Positions 27,654 through 37,845 are shown, counted from the first letter of the stretch. The stretch is DNA of 64,000 nt from an uncultured Clostridia bacterium (GCA_947038565.1 CAMQWP010000007.1:1-64000), one strand, 5' to 3'. Numbers and translations are program-made. The notes: generated from the letters alone by a model not told the origin.

Positions 27654-28964
27654 TTATATTAAATTTTTCTCTATATATGCTTTCATATCCGCTTCTGCGC
27701 GAAGTGAATAGGCTGTTTTTCTAAGTTTTTTATCTCTAATCCTCTCATCCAACTCAGGTAAAATACCAAAATTTGAATTCATAGGCTGAAAATTAACATT
27801 TTCTCTTGAAATATGTCTTTGAAGAGCACCGCATATAGTAGTAACTGGCGGTACAAATTCATTAGCACCAATAATTTGTTGATGTAGATTTATTGCTGAT
27901 ATAAGACCACTCATTATACTTTCCACATATCCTTCAACACCAGTTATTTGTCCAGCGAAGAAGATATTCGGATTAGTTTTCAAACAGTAGGTTGAAGTTA
28001 ATATTTTAGGTGAATTAAGGAAAGTATTACGATGTATAACACCATATCTCAAAAATTCAGCATTCTCTAGCCCTGGTATAAATGCAAAGATACGTCTTTG
28101 CTCTGGAAATGTTAGATTAGTTTGAAAACCTACAAGATTATAAGCACTTCCTTCGACGTTCTCTTTTCTAAGCTGAACTACAGCATTATATCTCTCTCCC
28201 GTCTTAGGATTAGTAATACCGACTGGTTTCATCATGCCATAACGTATAGTTTCAGCACCACGCTCCGCCATCACTTCTATAGGCATACAGCTTTCAAATA
28301 TTTCGCCCTTTTCAAAGTCGTGTAGATTGGCTCTCTCGCCAGAAATAAGTGCCTCGTAAAATGCTTGATATTGCTCTCTATCCATGCCACAATTAAGATA
28401 ATCACCAGGCTCACCTTTGTCATATCTCACAGCCTCAAAAACCTTATCCATATCAAGGCTATCGCCTGCAATAATAGGTGCTACGGCATCGTAAAAATGT
28501 AGGTCTTTACCATTGCCTATAAGATTATTAATACTAACAGCAAGGTCATCAGAAGTCAAAGGTCCTGACGCTATAATTGTAGGAATACTACTATCAATAT
28601 CAACATATTCTTCTCTGATTAATTCAAAATTATCAAACTTAGAAAGTTCTCTAAGCACTGCTTCGGACATAAGAACTCTATTTACTGCAAGAGCTCCGCC
28701 TGCTGGCACTTTAGCCTCATAGCAACACCTAAGCACCATACAATCTAACAGCTCAAGTTCCATCTTTAATGCACCCGATGCAGTAGATTTTTCCATACTT
28801 TTTAGACTATTACTACATACTAATTCAGCAAGACCATCAGTATCATGACAAGGAGTGTTCTTAACTCCCCTCATCTCATAGAGACGGACACTGTAGCCAC
28901 GTTTAAGTAGCTGATAACTTGCTTCAGATCCAGCTAAACCGCCACCTACGACATTGATAATCAT
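27654..28964 (-). CDS. trmFO: TrmFO, folate-dependent tRNA m5U54 methyltransferase
   Basis: The 436-residue FAD protein methylates U54 in the tRNA T-loop with methylenetetrahydrofolate as carbon donor. It starts MIINVVGGGLAGSEASYQL, an N-terminal dinucleotide-binding motif. It continues with CHDTDGLAELVCSNSLKS and the C-terminal GQITGVEGYVES. I place the start at 28964, one base after the topA stop with AAGGAAAA just upstream. A longer frame reads back into topA and adds 30 residues foreign to the family. Confidence 0.95.
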   Translation of the reverse strand: MIINVVGGGLAGSEASYQLLKRGYSVRLYEMRGVKNTPCHDTDGLAELVCSNSLKSMEKSTASGALKMELELLDCMVLRCCYEAKVPAGGALAVNRVLMSEAVLRELSKFDNFELIREEYVDIDSSIPTIIASGPLTSDDLAVSINNLIGNGKDLHFYDAVAPIIAGDSLDMDKVFEAVRYDKGEPGDYLNCGMDREQYQAFYEALISGERANLHDFEKGEIFESCMPIEVMAERGAETIRYGMMKPVGITNPKTGERYNAVVQLRKENVEGSAYNLVGFQTNLTFPEQRRIFAFIPGLENAEFLRYGVIHRNTFLNSPKILTSTYCLKTNPNIFFAGQITGVEGYVESIMSGLISAINLHQQIIGANEFVPPVTTICGALQRHISRENVNFQPMNSNFGILPELDERIRDKKLRKTAYSLRAEADMKAYIEKNLI

Positions 28965-28965
28965 A

Positions 28966-31203
28966 TTATTTTTCCTTTTTAATGTTTTTAATATTAACGA
29001 TATTTTTGCATGTAGGGTAATTAGGACAAGCATAGAACTCACCAAATCTACCATTCTTTAAAACCATTACTGATCCGCATTTCTCGCATACAATATCGCC
29101 TTCTTTTGGCTCAACTGGAACTGACGGTTTCGCACCTGCAGCACCTGCTTTAGCTGACTTATCTTCAGGAGTTATCTCCTCGCCATTTAAAAGTTTTTTC
29201 ATGTCGCCACTACTTACTATTGTCTTGCATGTAGGATAACCTGAACAACCGTAAAACTTGCCATATCTGCTTTGTTTTGCTTGCATTGGTTTGCCACATG
29301 CTGGGCAATTAGCTAACTCTTCTGACTCGCCTTCTTTTGGCTCAGCTATACCGCCTGTTTTCTCGTCATACTGCTTGATATTGCTACATGCAGGATAACC
29401 AGTACAGCCTAAGAATTTACCAAATTTACCGTCACGTATAGCCATCGGCTTTCCGCATTTCTCGCACATTATATCAGTAAGTACTGGATCAAGTTTTACC
29501 TTTTTACCATCATTAGCTTTTTCTAGACTAAGTGCAAAATCAGGATAGAAGTCGGCAATTATTGTATGCCAATCAACGTTTCCACCCTCGACAGTATCGA
29601 GTTTTTGCTCCATCTCGGCAGTAAATTTCGTATCCATTATATTAGGGAAATATAGTACTAACTGGTCTGAAACTAGTAATCCTAGCTCAGTCGGTTGCAT
29701 AAATTTACCATCTTTTTCCGTGTACTCTCTTTTGCCAAGTACCGATATGATACTTGCGTAAGTAGACGGACGACCGATACCGTTTTCTTCCATAGCTTTT
29801 ACTAACGAGCTGTCTGTATACCTTGCAGGAGGCTTAGTAAATTTTTGCTCATGAGTGATCTCTTTAAGCATAAGCGTCTCGCCTTCCGTAAACTGTGGCA
29901 ATGAGTTTGTGATCTCTTCGTCATCGTCTTCTTTAGTATGAGTGTATGCAATAGTATAACCCGCAAAAGTCATAGTTTTACCCTTAAGAGTATAACCATA
30001 TTTAGTGCCTTCATATTCACTTACTATATGAACATTTAATGTATCATACTCAGCAGGAACCATTTGTGACGCTAAAAATCTATCATAAACAAGTTTGTAT
30101 AATCTATATTGATTAGACTCAATCTTGCCTTTTAATGACTCTGGAGTGTACTCCAAGCTAACTGGTCTAATTGCCTCATGCGCGTCTTGAGCATTATTTT
30201 TCGAAAGATAAACATTCGACTTTTTAGGATAAAATTCATTGCCAAATTGTGTTGTAATAAACTCTTTAGCCATCACTACTGCGTCATCACTTACTCTAAC
30301 ACTATCTGTACGGATATAAGTAACTAAAGCGTGTTGACCATCGCCTTTAATGTTTACACCCTCATATAATTGCTGAGCTACTTGCATTACTTGTGCAGCT
30401 GACATGTTAAGTTTATTTACACCATCTTGTTGCATAGTAGAAGTAGTGAAAGGAGGATTTGCCTTACTTAGACTCTTAGCTCTCTTAACTTTATCTACAT
30501 GCCAAGCACCTAGCTTAGACTCGTCCACTACTTTCATAGCGTCTACACTATTATCGATTTTCTTTTTCTTGCCATTTATATCATTGAATTGTGATTTATG
30601 GAAAACGCTACCTTTTGGAGTTATATGTGCAAAAATATTCCAGAATTCTTCTGGTTTAAATGCTAATATCTCGCGTTCTCTGTCGGCAATCATGCGAAGT
30701 GCAACAGACTGAACTCTACCCGCTGAAAGACCTTTTTTGATCTTTCTAGATAATACTGGTGATATAAGATAACCAACAAGCCTATCAAGAACTCGTCTTG
30801 CCTGCTGAGAATTTACAAGATTAAGATTAATCTCGTGAGGTTCAGCAATAGCCTTATTAACAGCCTTTTTAGTAATCTCATTAAAGACAATACGTATATT
30901 ATCTTCTTTGATCTTAAGTATTTCTTTTAGGTGCCAAGAAATAGCCTCTCCCTCTCGATCGGGATCGGTAGCTAGATACACTTTATCACACAGCTCTACT
31001 TCTTTCTTAAGTTGTTTGATAGTATTCATCTTTTGCGCATATACTTCGTATTCTGGCTCAAAATTATTGTGCACATTTACTGCCAACTTCTTAGCAGGCA
31101 AATCTCGAACATGCCCGCCCGACGCCAATACCTTGTAACCACTACCTAAGTACTTGCTTATAGTTTTTGATTTTGATGGTGACTCTACGATAACTAAATC
31201 CAT
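28966..31203 (-). CDS. topA: DNA topoisomerase I
   Basis: This 745-residue type IA topoisomerase relaxes negative supercoils. The Toprim domain begins LVIVESPSKSKTI and contains DPDREGEAISWH. The catalytic Tyr is about Tyr296 in VTYIRTDSVRVS. The C terminus has three four-cysteine zinc ribbons (CEKCGKPM..CTGYPAC; CPACGKPM..CSGYPTC; CEKCGSVM..CPNYPTC), separated by a Lys/Glu/Ala-rich linker. It lies between dprA and trmFO, the standard Firmicutes order. Confidence 0.97.
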   Translation of the reverse strand: MDLVIVESPSKSKTISKYLGSGYKVLASGGHVRDLPAKKLAVNVHNNFEPEYEVYAQKMNTIKQLKKEVELCDKVYLATDPDREGEAISWHLKEILKIKEDNIRIVFNEITKKAVNKAIAEPHEINLNLVNSQQARRVLDRLVGYLISPVLSRKIKKGLSAGRVQSVALRMIADREREILAFKPEEFWNIFAHITPKGSVFHKSQFNDINGKKKKIDNSVDAMKVVDESKLGAWHVDKVKRAKSLSKANPPFTTSTMQQDGVNKLNMSAAQVMQVAQQLYEGVNIKGDGQHALVTYIRTDSVRVSDDAVVMAKEFITTQFGNEFYPKKSNVYLSKNNAQDAHEAIRPVSLEYTPESLKGKIESNQYRLYKLVYDRFLASQMVPAEYDTLNVHIVSEYEGTKYGYTLKGKTMTFAGYTIAYTHTKEDDDEEITNSLPQFTEGETLMLKEITHEQKFTKPPARYTDSSLVKAMEENGIGRPSTYASIISVLGKREYTEKDGKFMQPTELGLLVSDQLVLYFPNIMDTKFTAEMEQKLDTVEGGNVDWHTIIADFYPDFALSLEKANDGKKVKLDPVLTDIMCEKCGKPMAIRDGKFGKFLGCTGYPACSNIKQYDEKTGGIAEPKEGESEELANCPACGKPMQAKQSRYGKFYGCSGYPTCKTIVSSGDMKKLLNGEEITPEDKSAKAGAAGAKPSVPVEPKEGDIVCEKCGSVMVLKNGRFGEFYACPNYPTCKNIVNIKNIKKEK

Positions 31204-31220
31204 TCTTATCTCCTTATATT

Positions 31221-32318
31221 TCAGTTAGGTTGCAATTCGTAAAAATTGCCAGGGATTTTCCTTATAACCTTACTAACCTCGAGCCCAGTTAGCGTCATGA
31301 ATAACGCACTGACTTCCAGATTAGACTTAGATAATATCTCTTCAAAATGAAGTTTGCCATTTTCCAGTTCTTTAACTATTGATTGCTCAATAAAGTCTAA
31401 CTGAATCGCATTGACTACCTCATCACGCTTTCTAATGTCATATTTTTCTAGTATGTCATTTACGGTCGTAACCATAAAAGTATTAGTATTATTTTTAATT
31501 AACGCATTACAGCCAAGGCTTTGCTCGCTGAATATACTTCCTGGTACTACGAATAAATCTTTGCCTTGATCAATTGCTAGATTAGCCGATATCATTGACC
31601 CTGATTTCATACCCGCCTCGGTGACGAGGACGCCTCGAGAGAGTGCGGTAATAATCCTATTACGATGAGGGAAATTATAAGAAGTCGGTGGCGTACCCAA
31701 AGGATACTCTGATATAACCAAGCATGATTTTGCAATACTTCTATATAGCTCACGGTTTTCAGACGGATAAACAATATCTAGTCCCGTTCCGAGCACTGCT
31801 ATAGTATTACCGTCATGCTTTAAGCATTCTGTATGAGCGACACTGTCTACTCCTCTAGCCATACCACTTACTATGGTAAAGCCATGCAAAGTCAATTCTC
31901 TAGCAAACTTTTCTGTAACATCACGACCATATCTAGTAATACGTCTATTACCTACTATGGCAAAACAATTACTATCAAATAATTCAATATTTCCGATATA
32001 ATAAAGGACTATTGGAGTATCCTCGGATAAAGTATCAGATAATATAGTAGGATAATCATCACTATACATCGTCACAGCTTTCACATGCTTATCAGCCATA
32101 TCGGATATCAATTTGTCTATGTATATATCATTACATACATCACGCATTATAAGGAAATTCTTTTCATTAAGCACGCTACAAATAATATCTTTACACTCAT
32201 TGAAGTCTTCGACAAGCTCTGCTGGCGACATAAAATTATTTATCAAATGATTTTTTTTAGGAGCTGAAAAACTAAAACTATTTAGCCATATCAAAGCCCT
32301 TTCGTCACTATTATACAT
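31221..32318 (-). CDS. dprA: DprA/Smf, DNA-processing protein
   Basis: DprA loads RecA on incoming single-stranded DNA during transformation. The 365-residue protein has an N-terminal helical part and a Rossmann-like core with IVGNRRITRYGR, IVSGMARGVDSVAH, FPHRNRIITALSRGVLVTEA and SGSMISANLA. A C-terminal winged helix begins at about 310. I start at the ATG at 32318 because AAGGAGG lies five bases upstream; two earlier codons overlap that site. Together with yifB/comM next door it hints at, but does not prove, natural competence. Confidence 0.93.
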   Translation of the reverse strand: MYNSDERALIWLNSFSFSAPKKNHLINNFMSPAELVEDFNECKDIICSVLNEKNFLIMRDVCNDIYIDKLISDMADKHVKAVTMYSDDYPTILSDTLSEDTPIVLYYIGNIELFDSNCFAIVGNRRITRYGRDVTEKFARELTLHGFTIVSGMARGVDSVAHTECLKHDGNTIAVLGTGLDIVYPSENRELYRSIAKSCLVISEYPLGTPPTSYNFPHRNRIITALSRGVLVTEAGMKSGSMISANLAIDQGKDLFVVPGSIFSEQSLGCNALIKNNTNTFMVTTVNDILEKYDIRKRDEVVNAIQLDFIEQSIVKELENGKLHFEEILSKSNLEVSALFMTLTGLEVSKVIRKIPGNFYELQPN

Positions 32319-32348
32319 CAGCACCTCCTTATATTATGCTAAAAAATA

Positions 32349-33875
32349 CTACTCCCAATACTTCCTGTCAAGAGAACGATATTGTATCGCCTCGGCAATA
32401 TGTACTATTTCTATATTTTCGCAATTATTCAAATCAGCGATAGTTCGAGCAACTTTTAGTATTCTAGTACTCGCTCTTGCCGATAATGACAACTTATTAA
32501 ATGCCTTCTCCAGTAATGCGTCAGACTCTTTGTCTATCACGCAAAACTTTTTCAGCATGCTGTTTGACATTTGTGAGTTTGTGTATATCCCTGTACCGGC
32601 AAATCTTTCGCGTTGCATTTGTCTTGCCGACTCTACACGCTTTTTGATCTCAGCTGAAGTTTCAGCAGTGACTTCCGACCTTAGGTCACTATAAGTTATG
32701 CTATCCACCTCGACTTGAAGATCTATCCTATCAAGTAAAGGCCCTGAAAGTTTATTTATATACTTATGTATCTCAGACAGTGAACATTTGCAAGGATTAG
32801 AAGATCCGAAATTACCACAAGGACAAGGATTCATACTAGCAACTAGCATAAAATCACATGGATACTCAAGCGTTTGTCTAGCTCTAGATATAGAAACAAT
32901 TCCATCTTCTAAAGGCTGTCTTAGGGTTTCCAAAGTTTTTCTTGAATACTCAGGCATTTCGTCTAAAAACAATACTCCGTTATGTGCCAAACTTATTTCA
33001 CCAGGCTTACAGTTAGATCCACCACCAGTAAGTGACGGAATAGTCGCTGTATGATGAGGACTTCTAAAAGGTCTAGAAGTAACGATACCTACACTAGGAT
33101 CAAGTACGCCCGATATACTATGGATTTTAGTCACCTCAATAGCTTCTTCAAAAGTCATAGAAGGCATAATTGTCGGCATACATTTAGCTAGCATTGTTTT
33201 GCCTGACCCTGGAGGCCCGATCATGATAGTATTGTGTCCTCCCGCAGCACCTATTTCAAGTGCGCGTTTTGCCATAGTCTGACCTTTCACCTCACTAAAA
33301 TCGACAGTATAACGATTGTTATTATCAGATACGTAAGTGTGGCTATTAATCTTCTCTATAAGGCAAGTATCTCTAAGGAATTCGACTACTTCACGCAGCG
33401 AACTCGCGGGATACACATTTATTCCATCAATATAACTAGCTTCATTACGGTTGGCATTAGGTATAATATAATTTTTATAACCACATTCCACTCCTGCAAT
33501 AATAGTAGGAAGAATACCGCTAATGTTTCTAATAGATCCATCAAGAGATAGCTCTCCTAGAATAATAAAATCTTTGTATTTGCCGATAGGAATTTGCTCC
33601 GTGGCACTAAGTATACCTATAGCTATAGCAAGATCGAATATTGCTCCTTCTTTTTTGGTATCAGCAGGGGCAAGATTTACAGTGATTTTCTTCGTTGGAT
33701 AGTCATAACCGCTATTTTTGATCGCTGAACGTACTCTTTCACGAGACTCTTTGATCGCAGTGTCGGGAAGCCCTACAACGTCGTAAGACGGTAGCCCCGA
33801 GTTTATATCCAGCTCAATATCTACTTTGTAACCTTTCACACCGCTTAGTGCAAAACTATTAATCTTAGCTAACAT
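32349..33875 (-). CDS. YifB/ComM-family Mg-chelatase-like AAA+ ATPase
   Basis: The 508-residue protein has the N-terminal ChlI-like domain (SGLPSYDVVGLPDTAIKESRERV), Walker A MIGPPGSGKTMLAKCMP, Walker B GVLFLDEMPEYSR, and a Cys cluster (CPCGNFG...CKC) in the insertion. ComM, the studied member, is a hexameric branch-migration helicase that helps integrate transforming DNA. The start has GAGG seven bases upstream. It heads the yifB-dprA-topA-trmFO-hslV-hslU run. Confidence 0.93.
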   Translation of the reverse strand: MLAKINSFALSGVKGYKVDIELDINSGLPSYDVVGLPDTAIKESRERVRSAIKNSGYDYPTKKITVNLAPADTKKEGAIFDLAIAIGILSATEQIPIGKYKDFIILGELSLDGSIRNISGILPTIIAGVECGYKNYIIPNANRNEASYIDGINVYPASSLREVVEFLRDTCLIEKINSHTYVSDNNNRYTVDFSEVKGQTMAKRALEIGAAGGHNTIMIGPPGSGKTMLAKCMPTIMPSMTFEEAIEVTKIHSISGVLDPSVGIVTSRPFRSPHHTATIPSLTGGGSNCKPGEISLAHNGVLFLDEMPEYSRKTLETLRQPLEDGIVSISRARQTLEYPCDFMLVASMNPCPCGNFGSSNPCKCSLSEIHKYINKLSGPLLDRIDLQVEVDSITYSDLRSEVTAETSAEIKKRVESARQMQRERFAGTGIYTNSQMSNSMLKKFCVIDKESDALLEKAFNKLSLSARASTRILKVARTIADLNNCENIEIVHIAEAIQYRSLDRKYWE

Positions 33876-33948
33876 AATACCTCACAATATAATAACATTA
33901 AATGTACGAATTAAGCATACGACATAACGCTACTTATGTAAATGAAAT

Positions 33949-33993
33949 ACTGATAACTCTAATAATGATTATCATCAAAAGAAAGTTATCAGT
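33949..33993 (-). terminator. Stem-loop after the 789-aa membrane lipoprotein gene
   Basis: ACTGATAACT (33949-33958) pairs perfectly with AGTTATCAGT (33984-33993), with a smaller TGAT/ATCA hairpin in the loop. On the minus strand it lies 18 bases past the stop codon, but only a weak U-rich tail follows. Confidence 0.5.
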
Positions 33994-34010
33994 GTTAAAT
34001 TTAACATGGA

Positions 34011-36380
34011 TTATTTTCTCTTAAACTTAGACAATGTTCTATTCTTTAATGCTACAATGCTCTCACGAGTATCAGATAAATAATTATCACTCATAGGTTT
34101 GATATCGCATTCTGATTGCTTAATCATAATATCATAAGCAATATAGAAAAGATAAACTGTAGCAAGTGTAACCACTATAGAACCGATGATATAAGTAGCG
34201 TCTAGGTAGTGGAAAGGTATTAAACCAGCCGATTCAGTTGGTGGGTAATTTGATATATAACCGCTATTAGTTTGAAGAACGGCGATATTTATAAATGATG
34301 CGATAGCAAGAATACCCATTGCGATGAACAATCTTCTCTCTGTCTTAAGAGTAGCATATACGAACAATAGAGAGATACCGATAACCATGTATTCAGTTTG
34401 AGAACCGATACCAAACACTGCCCAAACGATAAACGACATTGCAGCAAGGAATATTGAGTCGATATAATTATTGCTCTGATAGAACATATAAAAAGCAAGA
34501 GACGCAAATATTACCATAGTTACAGCAACGCAGATTTTAACACCTGTAGAAGATAACGTATTTCCTAGACCAAATATTGCATAGAAGTTAAAAGCATTGT
34601 GAGAAATAAGGTTATTTGCACCAATACTATCAAACATTTTTGTAAAGACTAAGAACACACCAGCTGAAGGGTTTGTGCCGTTCATTGCCTCAATAGCAAA
34701 CGGAACACCTACAGCGTAGAATACTGCAAAAGAAACTAATACAGTAATACAAACTGGTAGAATGTATTTTTTATTAATTACGCAGTAGTAAATATCAAGT
34801 GCTATAACTAAAGGCAATAATATTATTGCACTATAACTGAATATTAGAGCTAAAGTGAAAAGTGCATTAAAACCGATGAAGTTTTTATTAAACAAAAAGA
34901 TAAACATACCAAGCATACAAGCGATAGGAATACTAACACTCATACCCCACGTAGTAGTAGCAGTAAATATTGCTGGTAATAAAGCGTAAGTTCCTGCAAA
35001 TACAGCAGATATTTTATAATTATAATGTTTACTTAACATCATGAATATCAAATAACAAGTAACGATATCAGCGATAACATTAGGAATACGTATAAGCATT
35101 GCCATACCCGCAGACCCTGCAGTAATACCTAGAGCCTCAGTAAATAATCCAATAATATATAGGATATAAAGCATACCTGACGGTAGAATTAAAGATCCAC
35201 TATAAGCAGATGAAATACCTTCCTTGCCCATTAATAGAGCTAATTCACCGTAAGCGACCATTTGATCGACCATACCGTTAGTTGTCAGTAAGAATAAAAA
35301 TCTTACTAAGAAAGCTGACATTAGAACATATATAAATAAAGCTACTGGAGACTTTAAAGCCTTAATGATTTTAGCTTTGTTACTCACGACAGCGACCGTA
35401 TTAGCACTAGCTACTGGAGTGGCGTCTACGATAGGAGCAGCGTCATCAACTACTTCTATAGTCGAATCTACATCAGTATCAGCGATTAAGCTCGCACTAC
35501 TAGACTTGATTTTTTTCTTACGTTTAGGCGATGGAGTAGGAGCGATATTATTATCGCCTATGCTACCATCTATATTCTCTTCAATAGCCTCTCTATAACC
35601 ATCTTTCTTGATAATTATCTTAACTGCAAAGTAAGCACCTACAAGTAGAGCTACTCCGAATATAGCAAGCACAACAGTATAAGCTACACCGCCAGCCATA
35701 TCGCTAGTGAATTTGTGAGAAGTACTGATAGTATCAGTAGTTGTACCTACTGGGATATCTTTTGCACTAATTGAATTGATAGAAATATTATCAAAAGCAA
35801 CTTTACCCTTAGCACCGCCTACATCTTCACGACCGATACCAGCAACTAAAGTGTAAGTTGCTGACTTGTTTGGAGAAAAGTAAACTGTCTTATGTACCCA
35901 GTCATCATTTTCTTCATTATCAGTTACTTTCTTTGACGCAAGAGTTAAGTATTCAGGATCTTCTAAGAAGCCAAAATAAGCACCGACAGCTTTAGAATTA
36001 CCGCTCTCAGAAACTAACTTATTTTCGATCTTGTAATCTACATCAAATTGATATGAACGACCTGCATAAAGTTTTACTTCTTGGTAGAAATAAGCTACGC
36101 CAGGTTTTGTAGTAAGCTCAATTGAGTAGTAGCTTTTGCCTAAGGTATCACTACCTACAGAACCTACAGCAACAGGGACTCTAGTAAAGTTAGAGTCTGG
36201 AGTTTTTTCAGAACGGTAACTAGTCCAGCCCTCTGGATCAACTTCATTATCACCAATTGTTTCGAAATCATAATTATTTACAACCTCACTTCCATTCGTA
36301 CCCGAACAGCCTGTTAAAGCAACTACCATAACAACGATTAATAAAAATATCGTTATGAGCGTCTTGTTAAATTTTCTCAT
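34011..36380 (-). CDS. Lipoprotein fused to a polytopic GT-C-like membrane domain
   Basis: From the ATG at 36380 (RBS AAGAGG) the product has 789 residues. It begins with lipobox LTGC (Cys25). Residues about 30-215 look like a carbohydrate-binding, jelly-roll module (NYDFETIGDNEVDPEGW, YSIELTTKPGVAYFYQEV). One membrane helix at about 230-254 follows, then a charged, low-complexity Lys/Ala/Val/Asp linker to about 340. The rest has ten or so hydrophobic helices. The segment ALLMGKEGISSAYSGS..LPSGMLYIL and RIPNVIADIVTCYLIF resemble GT-C glycosyltransferases of the dolichyl-phosphate-mannose type. I cannot see a decisive catalytic motif. A role in moving or using lipid-linked sugars is inference. 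Confidence 0.65.
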   Translation of the reverse strand: MRKFNKTLITIFLLIVVMVVALTGCSGTNGSEVVNNYDFETIGDNEVDPEGWTSYRSEKTPDSNFTRVPVAVGSVGSDTLGKSYYSIELTTKPGVAYFYQEVKLYAGRSYQFDVDYKIENKLVSESGNSKAVGAYFGFLEDPEYLTLASKKVTDNEENDDWVHKTVYFSPNKSATYTLVAGIGREDVGGAKGKVAFDNISINSISAKDIPVGTTTDTISTSHKFTSDMAGGVAYTVVLAIFGVALLVGAYFAVKIIIKKDGYREAIEENIDGSIGDNNIAPTPSPKRKKKIKSSSASLIADTDVDSTIEVVDDAAPIVDATPVASANTVAVVSNKAKIIKALKSPVALFIYVLMSAFLVRFLFLLTTNGMVDQMVAYGELALLMGKEGISSAYSGSLILPSGMLYILYIIGLFTEALGITAGSAGMAMLIRIPNVIADIVTCYLIFMMLSKHYNYKISAVFAGTYALLPAIFTATTTWGMSVSIPIACMLGMFIFLFNKNFIGFNALFTLALIFSYSAIILLPLVIALDIYYCVINKKYILPVCITVLVSFAVFYAVGVPFAIEAMNGTNPSAGVFLVFTKMFDSIGANNLISHNAFNFYAIFGLGNTLSSTGVKICVAVTMVIFASLAFYMFYQSNNYIDSIFLAAMSFIVWAVFGIGSQTEYMVIGISLLFVYATLKTERRLFIAMGILAIASFINIAVLQTNSGYISNYPPTESAGLIPFHYLDATYIIGSIVVTLATVYLFYIAYDIMIKQSECDIKPMSDNYLSDTRESIVALKNRTLSKFKRK

Positions 36381-36410
36381 CATACACCTCTTCATCAAAG
36401 TAATATTAAT

Positions 36411-36439
36411 ATAATAAAGCAAAAACTGGCAAATAGCAA
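36411..36439 (-). promoter_or_regulatory. Predicted promoter of the 789-aa membrane lipoprotein gene
   Basis: TTGCTA (36439-36434) and TATTAT (36416-36411) are 17 bp apart on the minus strand and end 30 bases before the chosen ATG. Confidence 0.55.
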
Positions 36440-36716
36440 CCCTTTTTAGAAAATTCCTTACTTTTTTCTAAATATTTTATATATATCTATATGTAGTGCT
36501 AAATAACACCCATTAATTCGTACCAATTATATAAAAAACATAGAATTTTAGCCGTAACGTGTCTAAGATATATTACATTGGAAATTATGTAAACTTCTAC
36601 AAAAAGCAATAATTAGTTCGAAAATAATAATATAAATTTTACATAATCATGACACTCAAATATGTTTATTTCATACATTTTAGCATTCTGAATGATTATA
36701 TACAAGACTTTAATAA
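36440..36716. other. AT-rich intergenic DNA, nothing recognised
   Basis: This is the rest of the gap between degV and the membrane lipoprotein gene. I see no ORF with a ribosome binding site, no repeat and no structured RNA beyond the promoter and terminator listed at its two ends. Confidence 0.55.
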
Positions 36717-36753
36717 CAAAAAAATAGACAACTATATCTTCATATAATTGTCT
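36717..36753 (-). terminator. Terminator of the degV-tetR-degV cluster
   Basis: As RNA, AGACAAUUAUAU pairs fully (one G-U) with AUAUAGUUGUCU around a GAAG loop (36726-36753) and is followed by seven U residues. It lies about 75 bases past the degV stop. Confidence 0.85.
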
Positions 36754-36828
36754 AAAGTATTTTGAATACGATATAAATTTTGTTATATTAATTTAATAAA
36801 TTGCATATTTTTGCAATTATTTAACAGA

Positions 36829-37704
36829 TTAATGTTCTTGTTTTCTACTGTTTGCTGCATAGAAAACAGCTAAAGTTCCATTACCTGTATGAGCTCCAAT
36901 CACCTTATCTAGAGGAGAATATAACACTTTAACACCCGTGCTATCTTCTAGTTTTTTTCCTAAATCTAAGGCTTTTTCTTCAGCATCACCGTGCGTAATT
37001 ACAAGATAATCACATACTTTTTGATTTAATTCATCTACTACAGTATTGTACATAAACATACTAGCTTTCTTGAATCCTCTTGCTTTTCCAGCGACAAAAA
37101 TCTCACCTAATTCGTTTATTTTTAAGATAGGTCTTATACCTAGCAAAGTACCAATAGACGCTTCTAAACGGCTAATTCTACCACCATTTCTAAGGTGATT
37201 TAAGTCCTCTACTATAAACATAGAGCAAATATTTTGCACAATACTATGAATATACTGCGTAGTTTTCTCGAAATTCTTACCGTCTTGTCTACTCTTATAG
37301 CACTCATTAACAAGTATTCCAAGACCACCACTTCCGCTTGCAGAGTCAATTATCTCTATCTTTCTATCGGGATATTTTTCTAGTAATGCCTGTACTGTTG
37401 GTCTAAAGTTATCATGACTTGAACTTACACCACCTGACAATCCTATATGGATAATGTCATTACCTTCAGATAAAATCTTATCAAATATAAGACCTGTTTC
37501 ATACTGATTTATTTGAGATGTTTTTGCAAGATTGCCCTCTGCTAAAAAATTGTAATAATCTTTGTAAGATAAATCATCATTGTCAGTATACTCCACTCCT
37601 TTAACAGAAAATGGCAAGATACATCTTAAAATATCTTCATGCGATGACCAAAATTCTTCTGGCATGTCGCAAGACGTATCAGTACTTATTATAAAATTAT
37701 TCAT
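36829..37704 (-). CDS. DegV-family (FakB-like) fatty-acid-binding protein
   Basis: The 291-residue product begins FIISTDTSCDMPEEFW and has the DegV hallmarks TSQINQYETG, IGLSGGVSSSHDN, SGSGGLGILV, and the C-terminal GAHTGNGTLAVFY. DegV/FakB proteins bind a fatty acid and present it to the kinase FakA for entry into phospholipid synthesis; no fakA is in view. It shares roughly half its residues with the degV at 38484, so the two probably differ in acyl specificity. A TetR gene lies between them. Confidence 0.93.
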   Translation of the reverse strand: MNNFIISTDTSCDMPEEFWSSHEDILRCILPFSVKGVEYTDNDDLSYKDYYNFLAEGNLAKTSQINQYETGLIFDKILSEGNDIIHIGLSGGVSSSHDNFRPTVQALLEKYPDRKIEIIDSASGSGGLGILVNECYKSRQDGKNFEKTTQYIHSIVQNICSMFIVEDLNHLRNGGRISRLEASIGTLLGIRPILKINELGEIFVAGKARGFKKASMFMYNTVVDELNQKVCDYLVITHGDAEEKALDLGKKLEDSTGVKVLYSPLDKVIGAHTGNGTLAVFYAANSRKQEH

Positions 37705-37729
37705 TATTGCTCCTATTTATGAATTTGCA

Positions 37730-37794
37730 TGACCAAATACATTATATTTTCATTATTGACCAAACAAATTGTTTTTATCAAAATCCAACCAAAT
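37730..37794. repeat. TGACCAAA direct repeats around the degV promoter
   Basis: TGACCAAAT (37730-37738), TGACCAAAC (37757-37765) and a weaker AACCAAAT (37787-37794) are spaced 27-29 bp apart. The first two bracket a minus-strand TATAAT (37746-37741) about 40 bases before the degV start. They could be sites for the neighbouring TetR protein or another regulator. Confidence 0.45.
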
Positions 37795-37845
37795 AAATTA
37801 GAAAAATATAGATAAAATTGATTATTGTATATTTATAACAAATAA

